Below are positions 54,537-63,646 of a stretch of DNA of 64,000 bases, one piece after another; position 1 is the first letter of the stretch; each line of letters begins with the position of its first letter. The translations under genes and the position numbers were made by a program. Where the stretch lies: contig NZ_JAMXSS010000002.1 in the NCBI RefSeq assembly GCF_024124825.1, positions 744,001 through 808,000 of the forward strand, read 5' to 3'. The DNA is from Arthrobacter sp. H16F315 (GTDB lineage Bacteria; Actinomycetota; Actinomycetes; Actinomycetales; Micrococcaceae). The notes under the pieces are model-generated. The model was given only the letters and a program-made list of their open reading frames with translations. It was not told the DNA's origin and ran no database searches.

Positions 54537-55028
54537 ATGAGGTCGAATTGGGGGATCTTTCGCTCTGCCGCCGTGCTGGTGGCTACTGCCCTGCAGCTGA
54601 CCGCCTGCGGCAGCACCGACGTCGTATGCCCTGCCGTCGGGTGGGTCAGCACCATCACTGTGCGGCTCGAAGGCGACCTCACCGCCGTCGACCACGTTGA
54701 GCTGTGCACCCCGGCGGGTTGCTCCGTTCCTGTTGTGGCCTCCGCCCAGCCCGCTGCACCAAAATCTGCGGTTCCCAGCCCGCCGGCTGACCCTTCACCA
54801 TCCGCAGCACCCTTCACCTCAGCCCGGACAGCGATCAATTCCTGGTTGTTCACCGTCCGGGGCCAATTGCCCGAGGACGTAAAAACTCGTGTGCTCACCC
54901 AAGACGGCACCTTGCTCGCCGGGCTGGAATCCCGGCCGGAATGGACCAGGGCGGGTGGGTCGGAAGAATGCGGCGGTCCCATGACCACACCGCCCATCAC
55001 CCTCCAGCTCCCGCGCCGGCAGCAGTAG
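54537..55028 (+). CDS. Hypothetical lipoprotein (163 aa)
   Basis: The N terminus MRSNWGIFRSAAVLVATALQ followed by LTAC is a lipoprotein signal with the lipid-anchored Cys at residue 24. The mature part has paired cysteines (VVCPAVGW, LCTPAGC) and a Pro/Ser/Ala-rich linker, then a small domain. I do not recognise it. It is expected to be anchored on the outer face of the membrane. It lies between two other uncharacterised genes on the same strand, and the three may form an operon. Confidence 0.72.
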   Translation: MRSNWGIFRSAAVLVATALQLTACGSTDVVCPAVGWVSTITVRLEGDLTAVDHVELCTPAGCSVPVVASAQPAAPKSAVPSPPADPSPSAAPFTSARTAINSWLFTVRGQLPEDVKTRVLTQDGTLLAGLESRPEWTRAGGSEECGGPMTTPPITLQLPRRQQ

Positions 55029-55058
55029 CAGCCTTGCCCGCCGACGAAAGGATCAGCC

Positions 55059-55672
55059 ATGACCTTCTTTCAGGACTTCCCGGTACCGCCCACTCCCCCG
55101 CGCGGGCGGGCGGTGAGGTACGTCCCGCCGGTCTGGGCCGGCGCCCCGCCCTACGAGCTTCCGGCGGTTGTCCAGATCGCTCAGTTCCTGCACCGGAGCC
55201 CGACATTGGTGATGGCAGTCAAGAGCGCCGATGTCTTTTCAACGGGTTGTTCGTTCGATGTGTCATGGACCATCCGCCGGGGCGACCAGACCGATGAGGA
55301 GTGGGCGGATCTCAACGACGTGTTTTTCCGGCCCGGACCCGGCCCCCGCAGGGGCTCCGGGGAGCTTCGATGCTGCACTTCGGCGCGGCTTTCCCGGACG
55401 GCTCAAAGTCCAGCACCGGCGCGCATCCGCACGGATTCTTCGAAGGCCCCGGGGAACCTGCTCCGCCGGTCCTCCTGATGCGAAACGGAGGCGGGAGCGG
55501 CGGCGACGACGAGCTCTCCGGCTCCGGCTCGCTCTGGCTCTGGCCGTTGCCACCCGCGGGGAAGCTTCGGCTGGTTGCCGAGTGGAAAGACTTCGGCCTG
55601 GCAGAGTGCTCCATTTTCCTGGACGGGTCCCGGCTGCGTGACGCCGCTGCCGGAGTGCAGAAATTCTGGTGA
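55059..55672 (+). pseudogene. Hypothetical protein (204 aa if repaired), one-base frameshift
   Basis: I do not recognise the family. The first part runs MTFFQDFPVPPTPPRGRAVR to DLNDVFFRPGPG, then the sense continues in another frame as MLHFGAAFPDGSKSSTGAHP and ends AAGVQKFW. Adding one base in the G run at 55359-55362 joins them as RRGSGGASMLHFG and gives 204 residues. A good ribosome site (CGAAAGGATCAGCC) precedes the ATG. No signal peptide or membrane span is visible. Similar unannotated proteins near the lipoprotein gene type occur in actinobacteria; role unknown. Confidence 0.6.
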
Positions 55673-55770
55673 GCTGCGCATCGCAGCGCCCGGGCACCCG
55701 CCTGCGGCACCCCCGCCGGGAAGGCGGCAGACTTGGTCGGGGGAGCTGCACACGACCACAAGGAGAATCC

Positions 55771-56451
55771 ATGACCACCGCAATCTCAGTCATCGTCTTT
55801 GACGTCAATGAAACCCTCTCTGACATGTCCGCGATGGGGGGACAATTCAGCGACGTCGGGGCGCCGGCTGAGTTGGCCAAGCTCTGGTTCGCGACCCTGC
55901 TGCGTGACGGCTTCGCGCTTACAGCCAGCGGAGACAACGGATCGTTCGCCGCGATCGGGGCGGAGGCACTTCGGGGACTTCTGACCGGGGTGGAGCTAAA
56001 CCGCCCAATGGACGCGGCGGTCGACCATGTTATGGCCGGGCTGACCGGTCTCAAGGTACATCCGGACGTCCCCGCGGGGATTACGGTCCTCGCCGCTGCC
56101 GGGTTCCGGCTGATCACCCTCAGCAACGGCTCTGCCCGGATCGCCGCGAAGCTATTCAGCGGGGCTGGGATCCGTGACGAGTTCGAGGCGCTGCTCTCGG
56201 TCGAGGATGCGCCGGCCTGGAAGCCGGCCCGCAGTTCCTACGACTATGCGGCTGCCGCTTCGGGCGCCGACCCGGCGGACATGCTGCTGGTCGCCGTCCA
56301 TCCGTGGGACATCCACGGCGCAGCCCGTGCCGGGCTGCGCACCGCATGGCTGAACCGGTCAGGGAGCAGCTACCCGGGCTATTTCGAGTCGCCAGATTTT
56401 ACGGTCAATGCCCTGACCGAGCTTCCCGGAGTGCTGGCCGCAGCACACTAA
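55771..56451 (+). CDS. Haloacid dehalogenase type II
   Basis: A 226-residue HAD protein of the L-2-haloacid dehalogenase class. The Asp nucleophile is in FDVNETLSDM; the Ser motif is TLSNGSARIA; the Lys lies in PAWKPARSSYDYAA, and the acidic motif in LLVAVHPWDIHGAARAGLRT. It would hydrolyse C-halogen bonds of 2-haloacids, or act as a related phosphatase. AAGGAGAATCC precedes the ATG. It stands alone, with a terminator after it. Confidence 0.88.
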   Translation: MTTAISVIVFDVNETLSDMSAMGGQFSDVGAPAELAKLWFATLLRDGFALTASGDNGSFAAIGAEALRGLLTGVELNRPMDAAVDHVMAGLTGLKVHPDVPAGITVLAAAGFRLITLSNGSARIAAKLFSGAGIRDEFEALLSVEDAPAWKPARSSYDYAAAASGADPADMLLVAVHPWDIHGAARAGLRTAWLNRSGSSYPGYFESPDFTVNALTELPGVLAAAH

Positions 56452-56454
56452 AAA

Positions 56455-56495
56455 AGCAGCGCCGAGCCCCTCAGCTGAGCTGGCCCGGCGCTGCT
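56455..56495 (-). terminator. Rho-independent terminator for the binding-protein gene
   Basis: A perfect 10-bp stem, AGCAGCGCCG/CGGCGCTGCT, followed on the minus strand by a run of six T residues. This classical terminator ends the minus-strand binding-protein gene and also lies just past the dehalogenase stop. Confidence 0.85.
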
Positions 56496-56533
56496 TGCGG
56501 GTCGCAGTCCGGGGCACGAACGCGACGATGCTT

Positions 56534-57472
56534 CTAGCCGGTAAATCCTTTATCTTTGAGCCAGGCGGCAGCCGCATCCCGGGGGTTTACCTTCCGGTCG
56601 CCGGAGACTTCCTCGTTCAACTTCAGCAAGTCCGCCGTCGTCAGAACCCGTGACACTTTGTTCAGCACTTCCGTGCTCTTAGCGTCCAGCCGGTCCTTCA
56701 GCGCCAGCGGCACCACCTGTTGGGCCGCGAAATTGTTCAGCGGATCCGCCAGGGAAACCAGCTTGTTCTGGAGAATCAGCGGTGAGGTGCTGAAGACATC
56801 GGCGGCCTGGATCCTGTCATCGAGCAGCGCCCGGACTGTCACCGGCCCGCCACCGTCGCTAAAGGGGACGAATTCCTTAGGCTCGCAGCCGTAGTTCGCT
56901 TTGAGCCCCGGGAGGCCCTGGGGCCGTTCCTTGGCTTCCGGCGGCATACCGAGCGCAATCTGATCACACACCTTCCCCAGGTCGGCAAGAGTTTTGAGCC
57001 CGAACTTCGCCGCCGTCGCCTCGGTGACCACGATGGAATCCTTGTCCTCCGCTTGGGCCGCTTCGAGCACTGTCAACTCGTCGGGCAGCTTGCCGGGGAG
57101 TGCTTTTATGACCTCGTCGGCACTGGCCGCGGTAGCGGTCTTGTCAACGTAGCGGAGCAGATTGCCGCTGTAATCGGGGACGACGTCGATCGACCTGTCC
57201 TGCAAGGCCCGCACATACACCTCACGGGAGCCAATTCCTGGCTTCGTCGACGCGGGGATGCCAGCCGCGTTGAGCGCACCCGCATAAACCTCGGCCAGCG
57301 TCTCGCTTTCCGGGAAGTTTGCCGAGCCGATCACCAGGGCAGCCCCCGGGGTGCTGCTTCCCGAAGGCTGGGCTTTGTTCAGCGGATCATTTCCGGCGCC
57401 GCAGGCGGCCAGCGAGAGCGTGAGCAAAGTCCCCGCCGCCATCGCGACGGTCCGGGTCAGTGGTTTCATCAT
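56534..57472 (-). CDS. Osmoprotectant/quaternary amine ABC transporter substrate-binding lipoprotein (OpuCC/ProX type)
   Basis: A 312-residue extracytoplasmic binding protein for choline or glycine betaine type ligands. It has a signal ending in LSLAACGAGN (lipid-anchored Cys) and the family start ALVIGSANFPESETLAEVYA, then VVPDYSGNLLRYVD and DLGKVCDQIALGMPPEA. AAGGA is spaced best to the ATG at 57472. Its usual partners, an ATPase and two permeases, are not next to it, so it is an orphan here. The window next to it holds a decayed gene. Confidence 0.88.
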   Translation of the reverse strand: MMKPLTRTVAMAAGTLLTLSLAACGAGNDPLNKAQPSGSSTPGAALVIGSANFPESETLAEVYAGALNAAGIPASTKPGIGSREVYVRALQDRSIDVVPDYSGNLLRYVDKTATAASADEVIKALPGKLPDELTVLEAAQAEDKDSIVVTEATAAKFGLKTLADLGKVCDQIALGMPPEAKERPQGLPGLKANYGCEPKEFVPFSDGGGPVTVRALLDDRIQAADVFSTSPLILQNKLVSLADPLNNFAAQQVVPLALKDRLDAKSTEVLNKVSRVLTTADLLKLNEEVSGDRKVNPRDAAAAWLKDKGFTG

Positions 57473-57593
57473 GTTCATGTTCCTTATTCTTGAACCCGGC
57501 CGGTTCCGGGCCGAATTTTTCGTTCTGATGCGCCTGCACCCGCAGGACCATGGTACTCAGCGCCGTCCGCAACCCCGGCAATGAAATGGCGCC

Positions 57594-57941
57594 TCAAGGA
57601 TGCATTGGTCCGGGAGCGCCGGCCGGGCTGACGGGGTGCAGTGGCAGCATTTTGCGCAAGCCGGCATTTTCTGCCGCGTCCAGGGTCGAGTGCTGGACGC
57701 AGGCGGGCACCAGCCGCCTGACATTCTTGGGCACCGGCGCCAGCGTCAGGACGGCATAGGCCAGGATGAATACGGCAGGTCCCCATCAACCCGTGCTGCC
57801 GAAGTAGTTCCGGATTTCATCGACCGACGGTAACGGGAACAGCAGGGCTGCCGCCGCGGCAGCCACCAGGGCAAGCAGCGGGCCCAGCCGCAGGCCGGCC
57901 CGGAGCCGGCTGCCCGCAATGGGTGCGTTCGCTCCCCTCAT
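57594..57941 (-). pseudogene. Truncated VTT-domain (TVP38/TMEM64) gene with in-frame stop
   Basis: The start at 57941 overlaps the GH15 stop (ATGA). Fifty-one codons read as a membrane-protein N terminus (LLALVAAAAAALLFPLPSVD, then IRNYFGSTG) and stop at a TGA (57786-57788). The same frame resumes at once with WGPAVFILAYAVLTLAPVPKNV, the conserved next stretch of the VTT family, then loses similarity and stops at 57594. So a premature stop and a lost C-terminal two-thirds are seen. Unlike the homopolymer breaks elsewhere, this looks like real decay. Confidence 0.65.
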
Positions 57942-59784
57942 GTGGCGTCTCCGGGGTCCCCGATGCGCGCCCGTTCCTTGTTCTCGGCCGTGTGAATGGC
58001 CCAGGCGGCGTTGATCAGGCCGATATGGCTGAAAGCCTGAGGGAAGTTGCCGAGCAGCTCGCTGCTGTCCGGGGAAACTTCTTCGGCCATCAGACCCAGA
58101 TCGGTGGCAAAGCCGGAGGCCCGTTCAAAAACGGCGCGGGCACGTCCGGTTTGTCCGGCCAACGCCAGTGCGTGCGCCAGCCAAAAGGTACAGAGCAGGA
58201 ACGTGCCTTCCGCACCGGACAGCCCGTCGTCCCCCTGGTAGCGGTACACCAGACCGCGGCTGTCGGTGAGCCGTTCATCGATGGCGTTGATGGTGGCCAG
58301 CATCCGCGGGTCATCGGCCGGGACAAACCCGACGATGGCCAGCATCAGTGCGGACGCGTCGAGCTCTTCGGAACCGTAAGCCTGGGTGTAGGCGTGGGCG
58401 TGGGCGTTCCAGCCGTTCACGCGAATCGAGTCGGCAAGCCGGGCCCGCGCTTGGATCCATTGCGGCACCCGGTCTTCGGCGTCCAGGACCGCGGCGAGGC
58501 CGATGGCACGGTCCACGGCGACCCAGCACATCAGCTTCGAGTGCAGGTAATGCCGGGGGCACCTCGGACCTCCCAGATGCCCTGGTCGGTCGACTGCCAC
58601 AGTGATGCCGCGGTGTCGGCCGCCCCGGCAAGGAACTTCCGGGTCCCGGGCTCCATCGCGGTGAGGTATTCCGGAAGGGTGGCTGCGGCGTCCAGCAGTT
58701 CGCCGTACACATCGAGTTGGCGCTGGTTCCAGGCTCCGTTGCCCACCCGCACCGGGGCACTGTTGCGCCAGCCCGGAAGGTGGGCGAGTTCCTGCTCGGA
58801 CAAGTCCCGTTCGCCGCCGATGCCGTACATGATCTGCAGCGTCGCGTCGCTGTCCGGCCGGCTGGCAGAGACCGTCGCGAGGAAATGGAAGAACTTTCCG
58901 GCCTCATCCGGGCACGCAGCCACCCAGAGCGCCTGCAACGTCATACTCGCATCCCGGATCCAGGTGTAGCGGTAGTCCCAATTCCGGGATCCGCCGGCCA
59001 CTTCCGGTAGTGAGGTCGTCGCTGCGGCCACGATCGCGCCGGTCGGAAAGTAGGTTAGGGCCTGCAGGATCCGGCCGCTGGAAGCCACCAGTTCCTGCCA
59101 GGGCCCCTCGTAACTTTGGTGCAGCCGCGACCAGCTGGCCCAGCCCGCCAGCGTGTCCTCAAGCCGCCGCGCGATCTCCTGCGGGTTCCAGAAGGCCGGC
59201 AAGCCGGCGCCGGAGTCCTCGTGATGGAGGCCGAACTCCAAAACGTCGCCGGAGCGAAGTACCGGATTCGCCCGGGCAGTACCGTCCACCAGCTCGAAAG
59301 GAACGGTGGTGGACAGGGCCAGGATCCGGGTGCCGCCCCGAACAGTGACCCCACCCTCGACCAGGGCCAGCTCCGGCACGTCCCGGCCGTAGTCCGGGCG
59401 GGGAGCGAACACCACTTCCAGTTCGATCTCCCCGCTGCTGCAGACCACGTGACGCAGCAGGGAACCCGGCGCCCCGGCACCAAGCTCGTGGCCCCGGATC
59501 CCGTCCCCGAGCGCCAATGCGTCGGTGACCGTAACGATTCCCGCGGACGTGGTGTGGGTCGTCTCCAACACCATGGTGGGACCCAGGTAGCGCCGCGTCG
59601 AGGAATGCGGCGCAACAGGCCGGATTGACCAGGAACCGGCGGCCTCGCCCAGGATGCGGCCGAAAACGGAAGGGCTGTCGAACCGGGGAAAGCATAGCCA
59701 GTCCACCGAACCGGCCCGGCTCACCAGCGCCGCGGAGTTGCAGTCGGAGAGCATGGCGTAGTTTGCGATCGGTTCGTTGGTCAT
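57938..59784 (-). pseudogene. Glycoside hydrolase family 15 (glucoamylase/trehalase-like), one-base frameshift
   Basis: Hydrolyses alpha-glucosidic bonds from non-reducing ends. In actinobacteria, GH15 enzymes of this length often act on trehalose. The N-terminal part has MTNEPIANYAMLSDCNSAAL, then WLCFPRFDSPSVFGRIL; the (alpha/alpha)6 barrel has NWDYRYTWIRDASMTL with a catalytic residue and later EEVSPDSSELLGNFPQAFSH. The frame breaks in the G run at 58555-58559; adding one base gives WEVRGAPRHYLHSKLMCW and a 615-residue full-length protein. The start is set at 59784 (AGGGGCACCA). Its stop overlaps the decayed VTT gene. Confidence 0.88.
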
Positions 59785-59953
59785 TGGTGCCCCTGCCTTG
59801 TTGCCAACCCTGGCCCGCGGAAAACCGCGGGCGGTTGCCCTTCGTTCTACGACTATAGGCAAGGCCCCGGTCCGGGCTCTGCAAGTGAGGACACATTGCC
59901 GGCCGCAGGGCGCCTGGCCACGGACCTAGCCGTGCCGAAGCATCGTGGATTTC

Positions 59954-60982
59954 CTACCGAGCGGAGGCCAGGGCGTCCCACGCGAAACTTGCCAGCCAGT
60001 GGCTGGACATAAACTCCTCGGTGCTGACTGCGGCCAGGCCGGCGGCCAGCAAAGGTTGCATTGCCAGGTCGAGTACGCGCACGGGCTCAGCCGTTCCCTC
60101 CGCTGCCGAGAGCGCTCGGCGGATCCGGATCAGCTGGCCGGCGCGGGTCAGGTTCAACCCGTTGAGGTGTGCCAGATACCCGTCCGACTCATCGGTGACA
60201 GTGGCTTTGGCAAGGATCCTGTCATCCGGCGCGAGACCCGGCAGGAACGCTGCAAACCACGCGGCAAAGGCATCCGCGTCGAGCACCCGGGCCATCAGGT
60301 CGGCCTCGCTCAAACCGGCGGACAGGAAATCCTGCCCGCTCATTTCCCACTCCCCCGGCCATCCGGCGTCGTCCTTAAACCAGTTCAGTGCCGCTTTCTC
60401 ACAAACGGCGGCAGCCTGGTCCCTGCCCAGGGTGCGGAAGGCGTCCAGCATCATGCCCAGGCCGAACGCGGCATTGGTATGCAGGCCATGCCGGACCGGG
60501 AACTCCGCTTTGGCGGTCCAGCCGGCCACCAGGGAGGCGACAATGTCCACCAGCGGATCCAGGTTCTTGCCCCATTGCCGGATCTGCGCGTCCCGGGAAG
60601 AGGCGGCAGCAGCAGCGAGCCGAACCAGCCAGGCCCAACCGTACGGACGCTCCCAGCTGGGGTTCGCCAGCAGGTAAGCACCTTCGACGGCGAGGTTTTC
60701 CGCGGTGAGGTTCGCTGCCAGCACCGCCCGGAGGGCGCTGTCACGGCCGGCGTCGAGACCATGCTCCACCAGGACGACGCCGAGCCAGCTCATGTGCACC
60801 GAGGAATGCCAGTCGAACGAGGTGTAGAACGCCGGGTGAAGTTCCTGCGGGCTGGCCCGATCCGCCAGGGACGTTTCCACGTGGTGGGAGGCGTAGGGAT
60901 ACTCTCGGGTCAGGTTGTCCAGGACGATGTCCGCGTAGGCCTCGGCGAGGTGGTCCATTTGTTCCGTGGGATTCAGGATCAT
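59954..60982 (-). CDS. DUF2891 family protein
   Basis: A 342-residue soluble helical protein of DUF2891. It has HPAFYTSFDWHSSVHMSWLG near residue 50 (a His- and Asp-rich conserved stretch), SWERPYGWAWLVRLAAAA and ANPSW, and ends SSHWLASFAWDALAS. The toroid-like helical pattern suggests an enzyme, possibly acting on sugar or peptide-like ligands, but none is proven. AAAGGAGCACGC precedes the ATG. It lies 23 bp after DUF979, forming an operon with DUF969 and DUF979, a trio seen in many bacteria. Confidence 0.85.
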   Translation of the reverse strand: MILNPTEQMDHLAEAYADIVLDNLTREYPYASHHVETSLADRASPQELHPAFYTSFDWHSSVHMSWLGVVLVEHGLDAGRDSALRAVLAANLTAENLAVEGAYLLANPSWERPYGWAWLVRLAAAAASSRDAQIRQWGKNLDPLVDIVASLVAGWTAKAEFPVRHGLHTNAAFGLGMMLDAFRTLGRDQAAAVCEKAALNWFKDDAGWPGEWEMSGQDFLSAGLSEADLMARVLDADAFAAWFAAFLPGLAPDDRILAKATVTDESDGYLAHLNGLNLTRAGQLIRIRRALSAAEGTAEPVRVLDLAMQPLLAAGLAAVSTEEFMSSHWLASFAWDALASAR

Positions 60983-61005
60983 GCGTGCTCCTTTGAAGGG
61001 CAAAG

Positions 61006-61977
61006 TCAGTTGAAGGCCAGGAAGTACATCAGTGCTGTGTTGGCGCCCAGCAACGGAATTGCCGTGGCGATCTGGGCCCTGATAACTCCGTATTTGTTTT
61101 TCATTTCCAATAGCGCCGCCGGGACCAGGTTGAAGTTGGCGGCCATCGGTGTGCAGAGCGTCCCGCAGAAGCCCGCCAGCATGCCGATCGCGAAGATGAT
61201 CGCTGGATTCCCATGGAAGCCCTGGACCAGGACCGGCCAGCCGGTGGCGGCTGTCATGATGGGAAACGCGGCGAAGGCGTTGCCCATCAGCACCGTAAAG
61301 AGGAACATCCCAACGGAGTAGACGATCACGGCGGCAATCAGCGAACCCTCAGGAAGTATGCCTTTGGCCAGCGTGCCCACCGCCGTGCCGACGCCGGCCT
61401 GGGTGAACAGAATGCCCAGCGTGGAGAGCATCTGCGGCAGCAGTGCTGCCCAGCCGATGGACTCGAGAATGCGGCGCCCTTCGAAAATCGGGGTCAGCTT
61501 CTGCTTCGGCCGCAGAATAACGACGGCGACGACGGCAGCCGCGACGGCACCGACGGCCAGTGCCACGAGTGTTGTGTTGGTGGGATCGAAGATCGGTTGT
61601 CCACCGATCTTCAGCACCGGAGCGAGCAGCACAATGATCACCGTCACCACCGGCAGGACGAGCGCGGGGATGAAGAGCCTGTTGCCGAACCGGGTGGCGG
61701 ATACGGCGCGCTCTGCCATGCTCGTGGTCCTTGCTTTGCCATCACCAAGGGGTCCCGAGCTGGCAAGAGTCACCAGCACCAGCACGGCCACGCCCAGGAT
61801 CCACGGCGGCGCGGTGCCAGCCTGGACCCAAGTGCCATAGAAGAAGCACACACCCAGCAGTCCCCAAAAAGCCGCACTGCCCCAGCGCTTCGGATGGGTC
61901 GTATCGCGGGCAATCAAGAATGCCCAGGCAACAAAAAGAATGCCAATCAGCCAGAAAACAGCTTCAACCTTGATCAT
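61006..61977 (-). CDS. DUF979 family membrane permease subunit
   Basis: A 323-residue membrane protein with about ten hydrophobic segments, typified by MIKVEAVFWLIGILFVAWAF and GILPEGSLIAAVIVYSVGMF, and ending FNLVPAALLEMKNKYGVIRA. It always occurs with DUF969, and the pair is thought to form a two-part transporter of small carboxylates; proximity to pyroglutamyl peptidase genes in other bacteria suggests 5-oxoproline, which is inference. Its ATG overlaps the DUF969 stop. Confidence 0.85.
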   Translation of the reverse strand: MIKVEAVFWLIGILFVAWAFLIARDTTHPKRWGSAAFWGLLGVCFFYGTWVQAGTAPPWILGVAVLVLVTLASSGPLGDGKARTTSMAERAVSATRFGNRLFIPALVLPVVTVIIVLLAPVLKIGGQPIFDPTNTTLVALAVGAVAAAVVAVVILRPKQKLTPIFEGRRILESIGWAALLPQMLSTLGILFTQAGVGTAVGTLAKGILPEGSLIAAVIVYSVGMFLFTVLMGNAFAAFPIMTAATGWPVLVQGFHGNPAIIFAIGMLAGFCGTLCTPMAANFNLVPAALLEMKNKYGVIRAQIATAIPLLGANTALMYFLAFN

Positions 61978-62702
61978 GCGTTGCCTCCGACCGTGGCGCT
62001 CTGGGCGGTCTTCGCTGCTTGTTGGGTTGCCTGGACGTCCCGGTCCAGCTCGCGGTCGAGCCGCAAGAGACGGAACCCGTGGATCAGGAAGGCGATCCCG
62101 GCGGACGGGATAGCCCAGATGGCCAACTCAAGCGGCTCCAGGTGGAGCCCGTATGTCGCGTCCACGAAGGTGGTGATCAGCAGGATCGAGCCTACTGCGA
62201 CAAAAATGTCCTCGCCGAAGAAGACGCCGACATTGTCTGCGGCAGCGGAGTGGCCCTTGATTTTTTCCCGTACCTTCTCCGGAACCTCGCCGTACCGCCG
62301 CAGCGCGGCGCCTTCTGCCATCGGGAAGACCAATGGCCGCACCGTCTGCGCATGGCCGCCGATGCCGGTCAGGCCGAGGGCAGCCGTGGCTTGGCGGACC
62401 AGGAGGTACCCCAAAAGGACACGCCCGGCCGTGAGCTTGGCGAGCTTGGAAATCAAAATCTTCGCCTGCTCCTGGAGGCCAAACCGTTCGATGATGCCGA
62501 TGACGGGAAGGACCACAACAAAAATCGTGACCGACCTGCTGCTGGCGAAGCCGGAACCGAAGGCGTCGAGGATTTGTAGCGGCGTCAGTCCGCCAAGAAG
62601 GGCCGTGATGATGCCTGAGGCGGTAACAACAATCAGTGGGTTCATTCGGATGGCAAAGCCGACGATGACCAGCAAAACTCCGAATAGTACGAGCATATCC
62701 AT
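61974..62702 (-). CDS. DUF969 family membrane protein
   Basis: A 242-residue membrane protein, the obligate neighbour of DUF979. It begins MDMLVLFGVLLVIVGFAIRM, includes GLTGIGGHAQTVRPLVFPMA with a conserved Gly-Gly-His, and ADNVGVFFGEDIFVAVGSIL. About six spans are visible. It is the first gene of the operon and probably under the GntR regulator encoded 165 bp upstream. Confidence 0.85.
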   Translation of the reverse strand: MDMLVLFGVLLVIVGFAIRMNPLIVVTASGIITALLGGLTPLQILDAFGSGFASSRSVTIFVVVLPVIGIIERFGLQEQAKILISKLAKLTAGRVLLGYLLVRQATAALGLTGIGGHAQTVRPLVFPMAEGAALRRYGEVPEKVREKIKGHSAAADNVGVFFGEDIFVAVGSILLITTFVDATYGLHLEPLELAIWAIPSAGIAFLIHGFRLLRLDRELDRDVQATQQAAKTAQSATVGGNA

Positions 62703-62806
62703 CCACCCCCCGCATGGATCAGGTCCGCTCTGCGGACGCGAGTAGTTATCGTGGCATGGCCGAGCAGGCCCGTGCCGTGAAGGTGGTCCCCCGCAAAGTG
62801 ATGCCC

Positions 62807-62817
62807 ATCACCGTGAT
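62807..62817. promoter_or_regulatory. Palindrome ATCAC-C-GTGAT upstream of DUF969
   Basis: A perfect 5-1-5 palindrome, about 105 bp before the DUF969 start. It is a weak operator candidate. Confidence 0.4.
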
Positions 62818-62832
62818 CCACAGCCTAGGGAT

Positions 62833-62843
62833 TTGTTGAACAA
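62833..62843. promoter_or_regulatory. Candidate GntR operator TTGTT-G-AACAA
   Basis: A perfect 5-1-5 palindrome between the GntR stop and the DUF969 operon. The TTGT/ACAA halves are as in FadR/FCD-type GntR sites. Confidence 0.55.
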
Positions 62844-62867
62844 TGCGCAAGGCGCCGCCGCGTCCGG

Positions 62868-63545
62868 CTAATCGGTCATGGCCTCGAGTAATTGAGCCTC
62901 GGCCCGGTCAAGATAGTGGCGCACGAATTCCGCGGCAGCGGCATTGTCCCCGGCGGCCATCAACTCAATCACGTGCGCGTTGTCCGCCACGTAGGACTCG
63001 TGGAATGCCGGATCGGATCCCATCGAGTGGAACACCAGCCGCATTTCCGCCAAGACCTGCTCCATCAACGAATCAAGCCGCTCACTTGCCGCCCGCGCAA
63101 CCAGGGCCCGGTGGAATTCCTGATTGGCTGCCGCCATCCCGTTGACATCCCCGCTGGAACGGGCCAGCTGGGCCGCGGCGACAATTACCCGCAACTCGTC
63201 CAGCGGCGCTGGTTCCTGCCACAGCACGGCTGCAGGTTCAATAAAGCGTCGCACACGGTAAATTTCACGAACGTCTGCCGCGGACGGTCTCGCGACAAAA
63301 ACTCCGCGGTTGGGAATGCGGGTAATAATATGTTCGGCGTTCAGCGCGGTGAACGCCTCCCGGAGCGTGTTCCGGCTGACACCCAGGGCATCGCCCAGGG
63401 CTTCCTCGGATAACTTTGTGCCGGGCGCGAGCTCGCCGGCAGCTATCCGCTGACGCAGTTGGGCTGAGATCCACACACCGGTGTGGGAGTGGGTTGAGCC
63501 CTTCGCCAGCCGGCGAAGGGAATCCAGTACCGCTTCGAAAGTCAT
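62868..63545 (-). CDS. GntR-family regulator, FCD (FadR) subgroup
   Basis: A 225-residue regulator. The winged helix reads ISAQLRQRIAAGELAPGTKL, then GDALGVSRNTLREAFTALNA. The FCD effector domain follows, with metal ligands likely the Asp in RRFIEPAAV, the His in NQEFHRALV and the His pair region of DNAHVIELMAAGD and VRHYLDRAEA. Such proteins sense small organic acids. It precedes the DUF969/979/2891 operon on the same strand and probably controls it. Confidence 0.92.
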   Translation of the reverse strand: MTFEAVLDSLRRLAKGSTHSHTGVWISAQLRQRIAAGELAPGTKLSEEALGDALGVSRNTLREAFTALNAEHIITRIPNRGVFVARPSAADVREIYRVRRFIEPAAVLWQEPAPLDELRVIVAAAQLARSSGDVNGMAAANQEFHRALVARAASERLDSLMEQVLAEMRLVFHSMGSDPAFHESYVADNAHVIELMAAGDNAAAAEFVRHYLDRAEAQLLEAMTD

Positions 63546-63646
63546 GGCGCCAAGCCTAGTTGGCAGTCTGGGCACCGTTGGCACCGGCTGGCCCCGCGCC
63601 GAGTCGTGACCGCCCTGCCATAACGAATCCGGTTAGGGTGGTGTGC

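Noticed and set aside
57479..57593. Remnant of an ABC permease before the binding protein
   Set aside because: A short in-frame stretch (PGLRTALSTMVLRVQ) is faintly permease-like, but too short to support a call.
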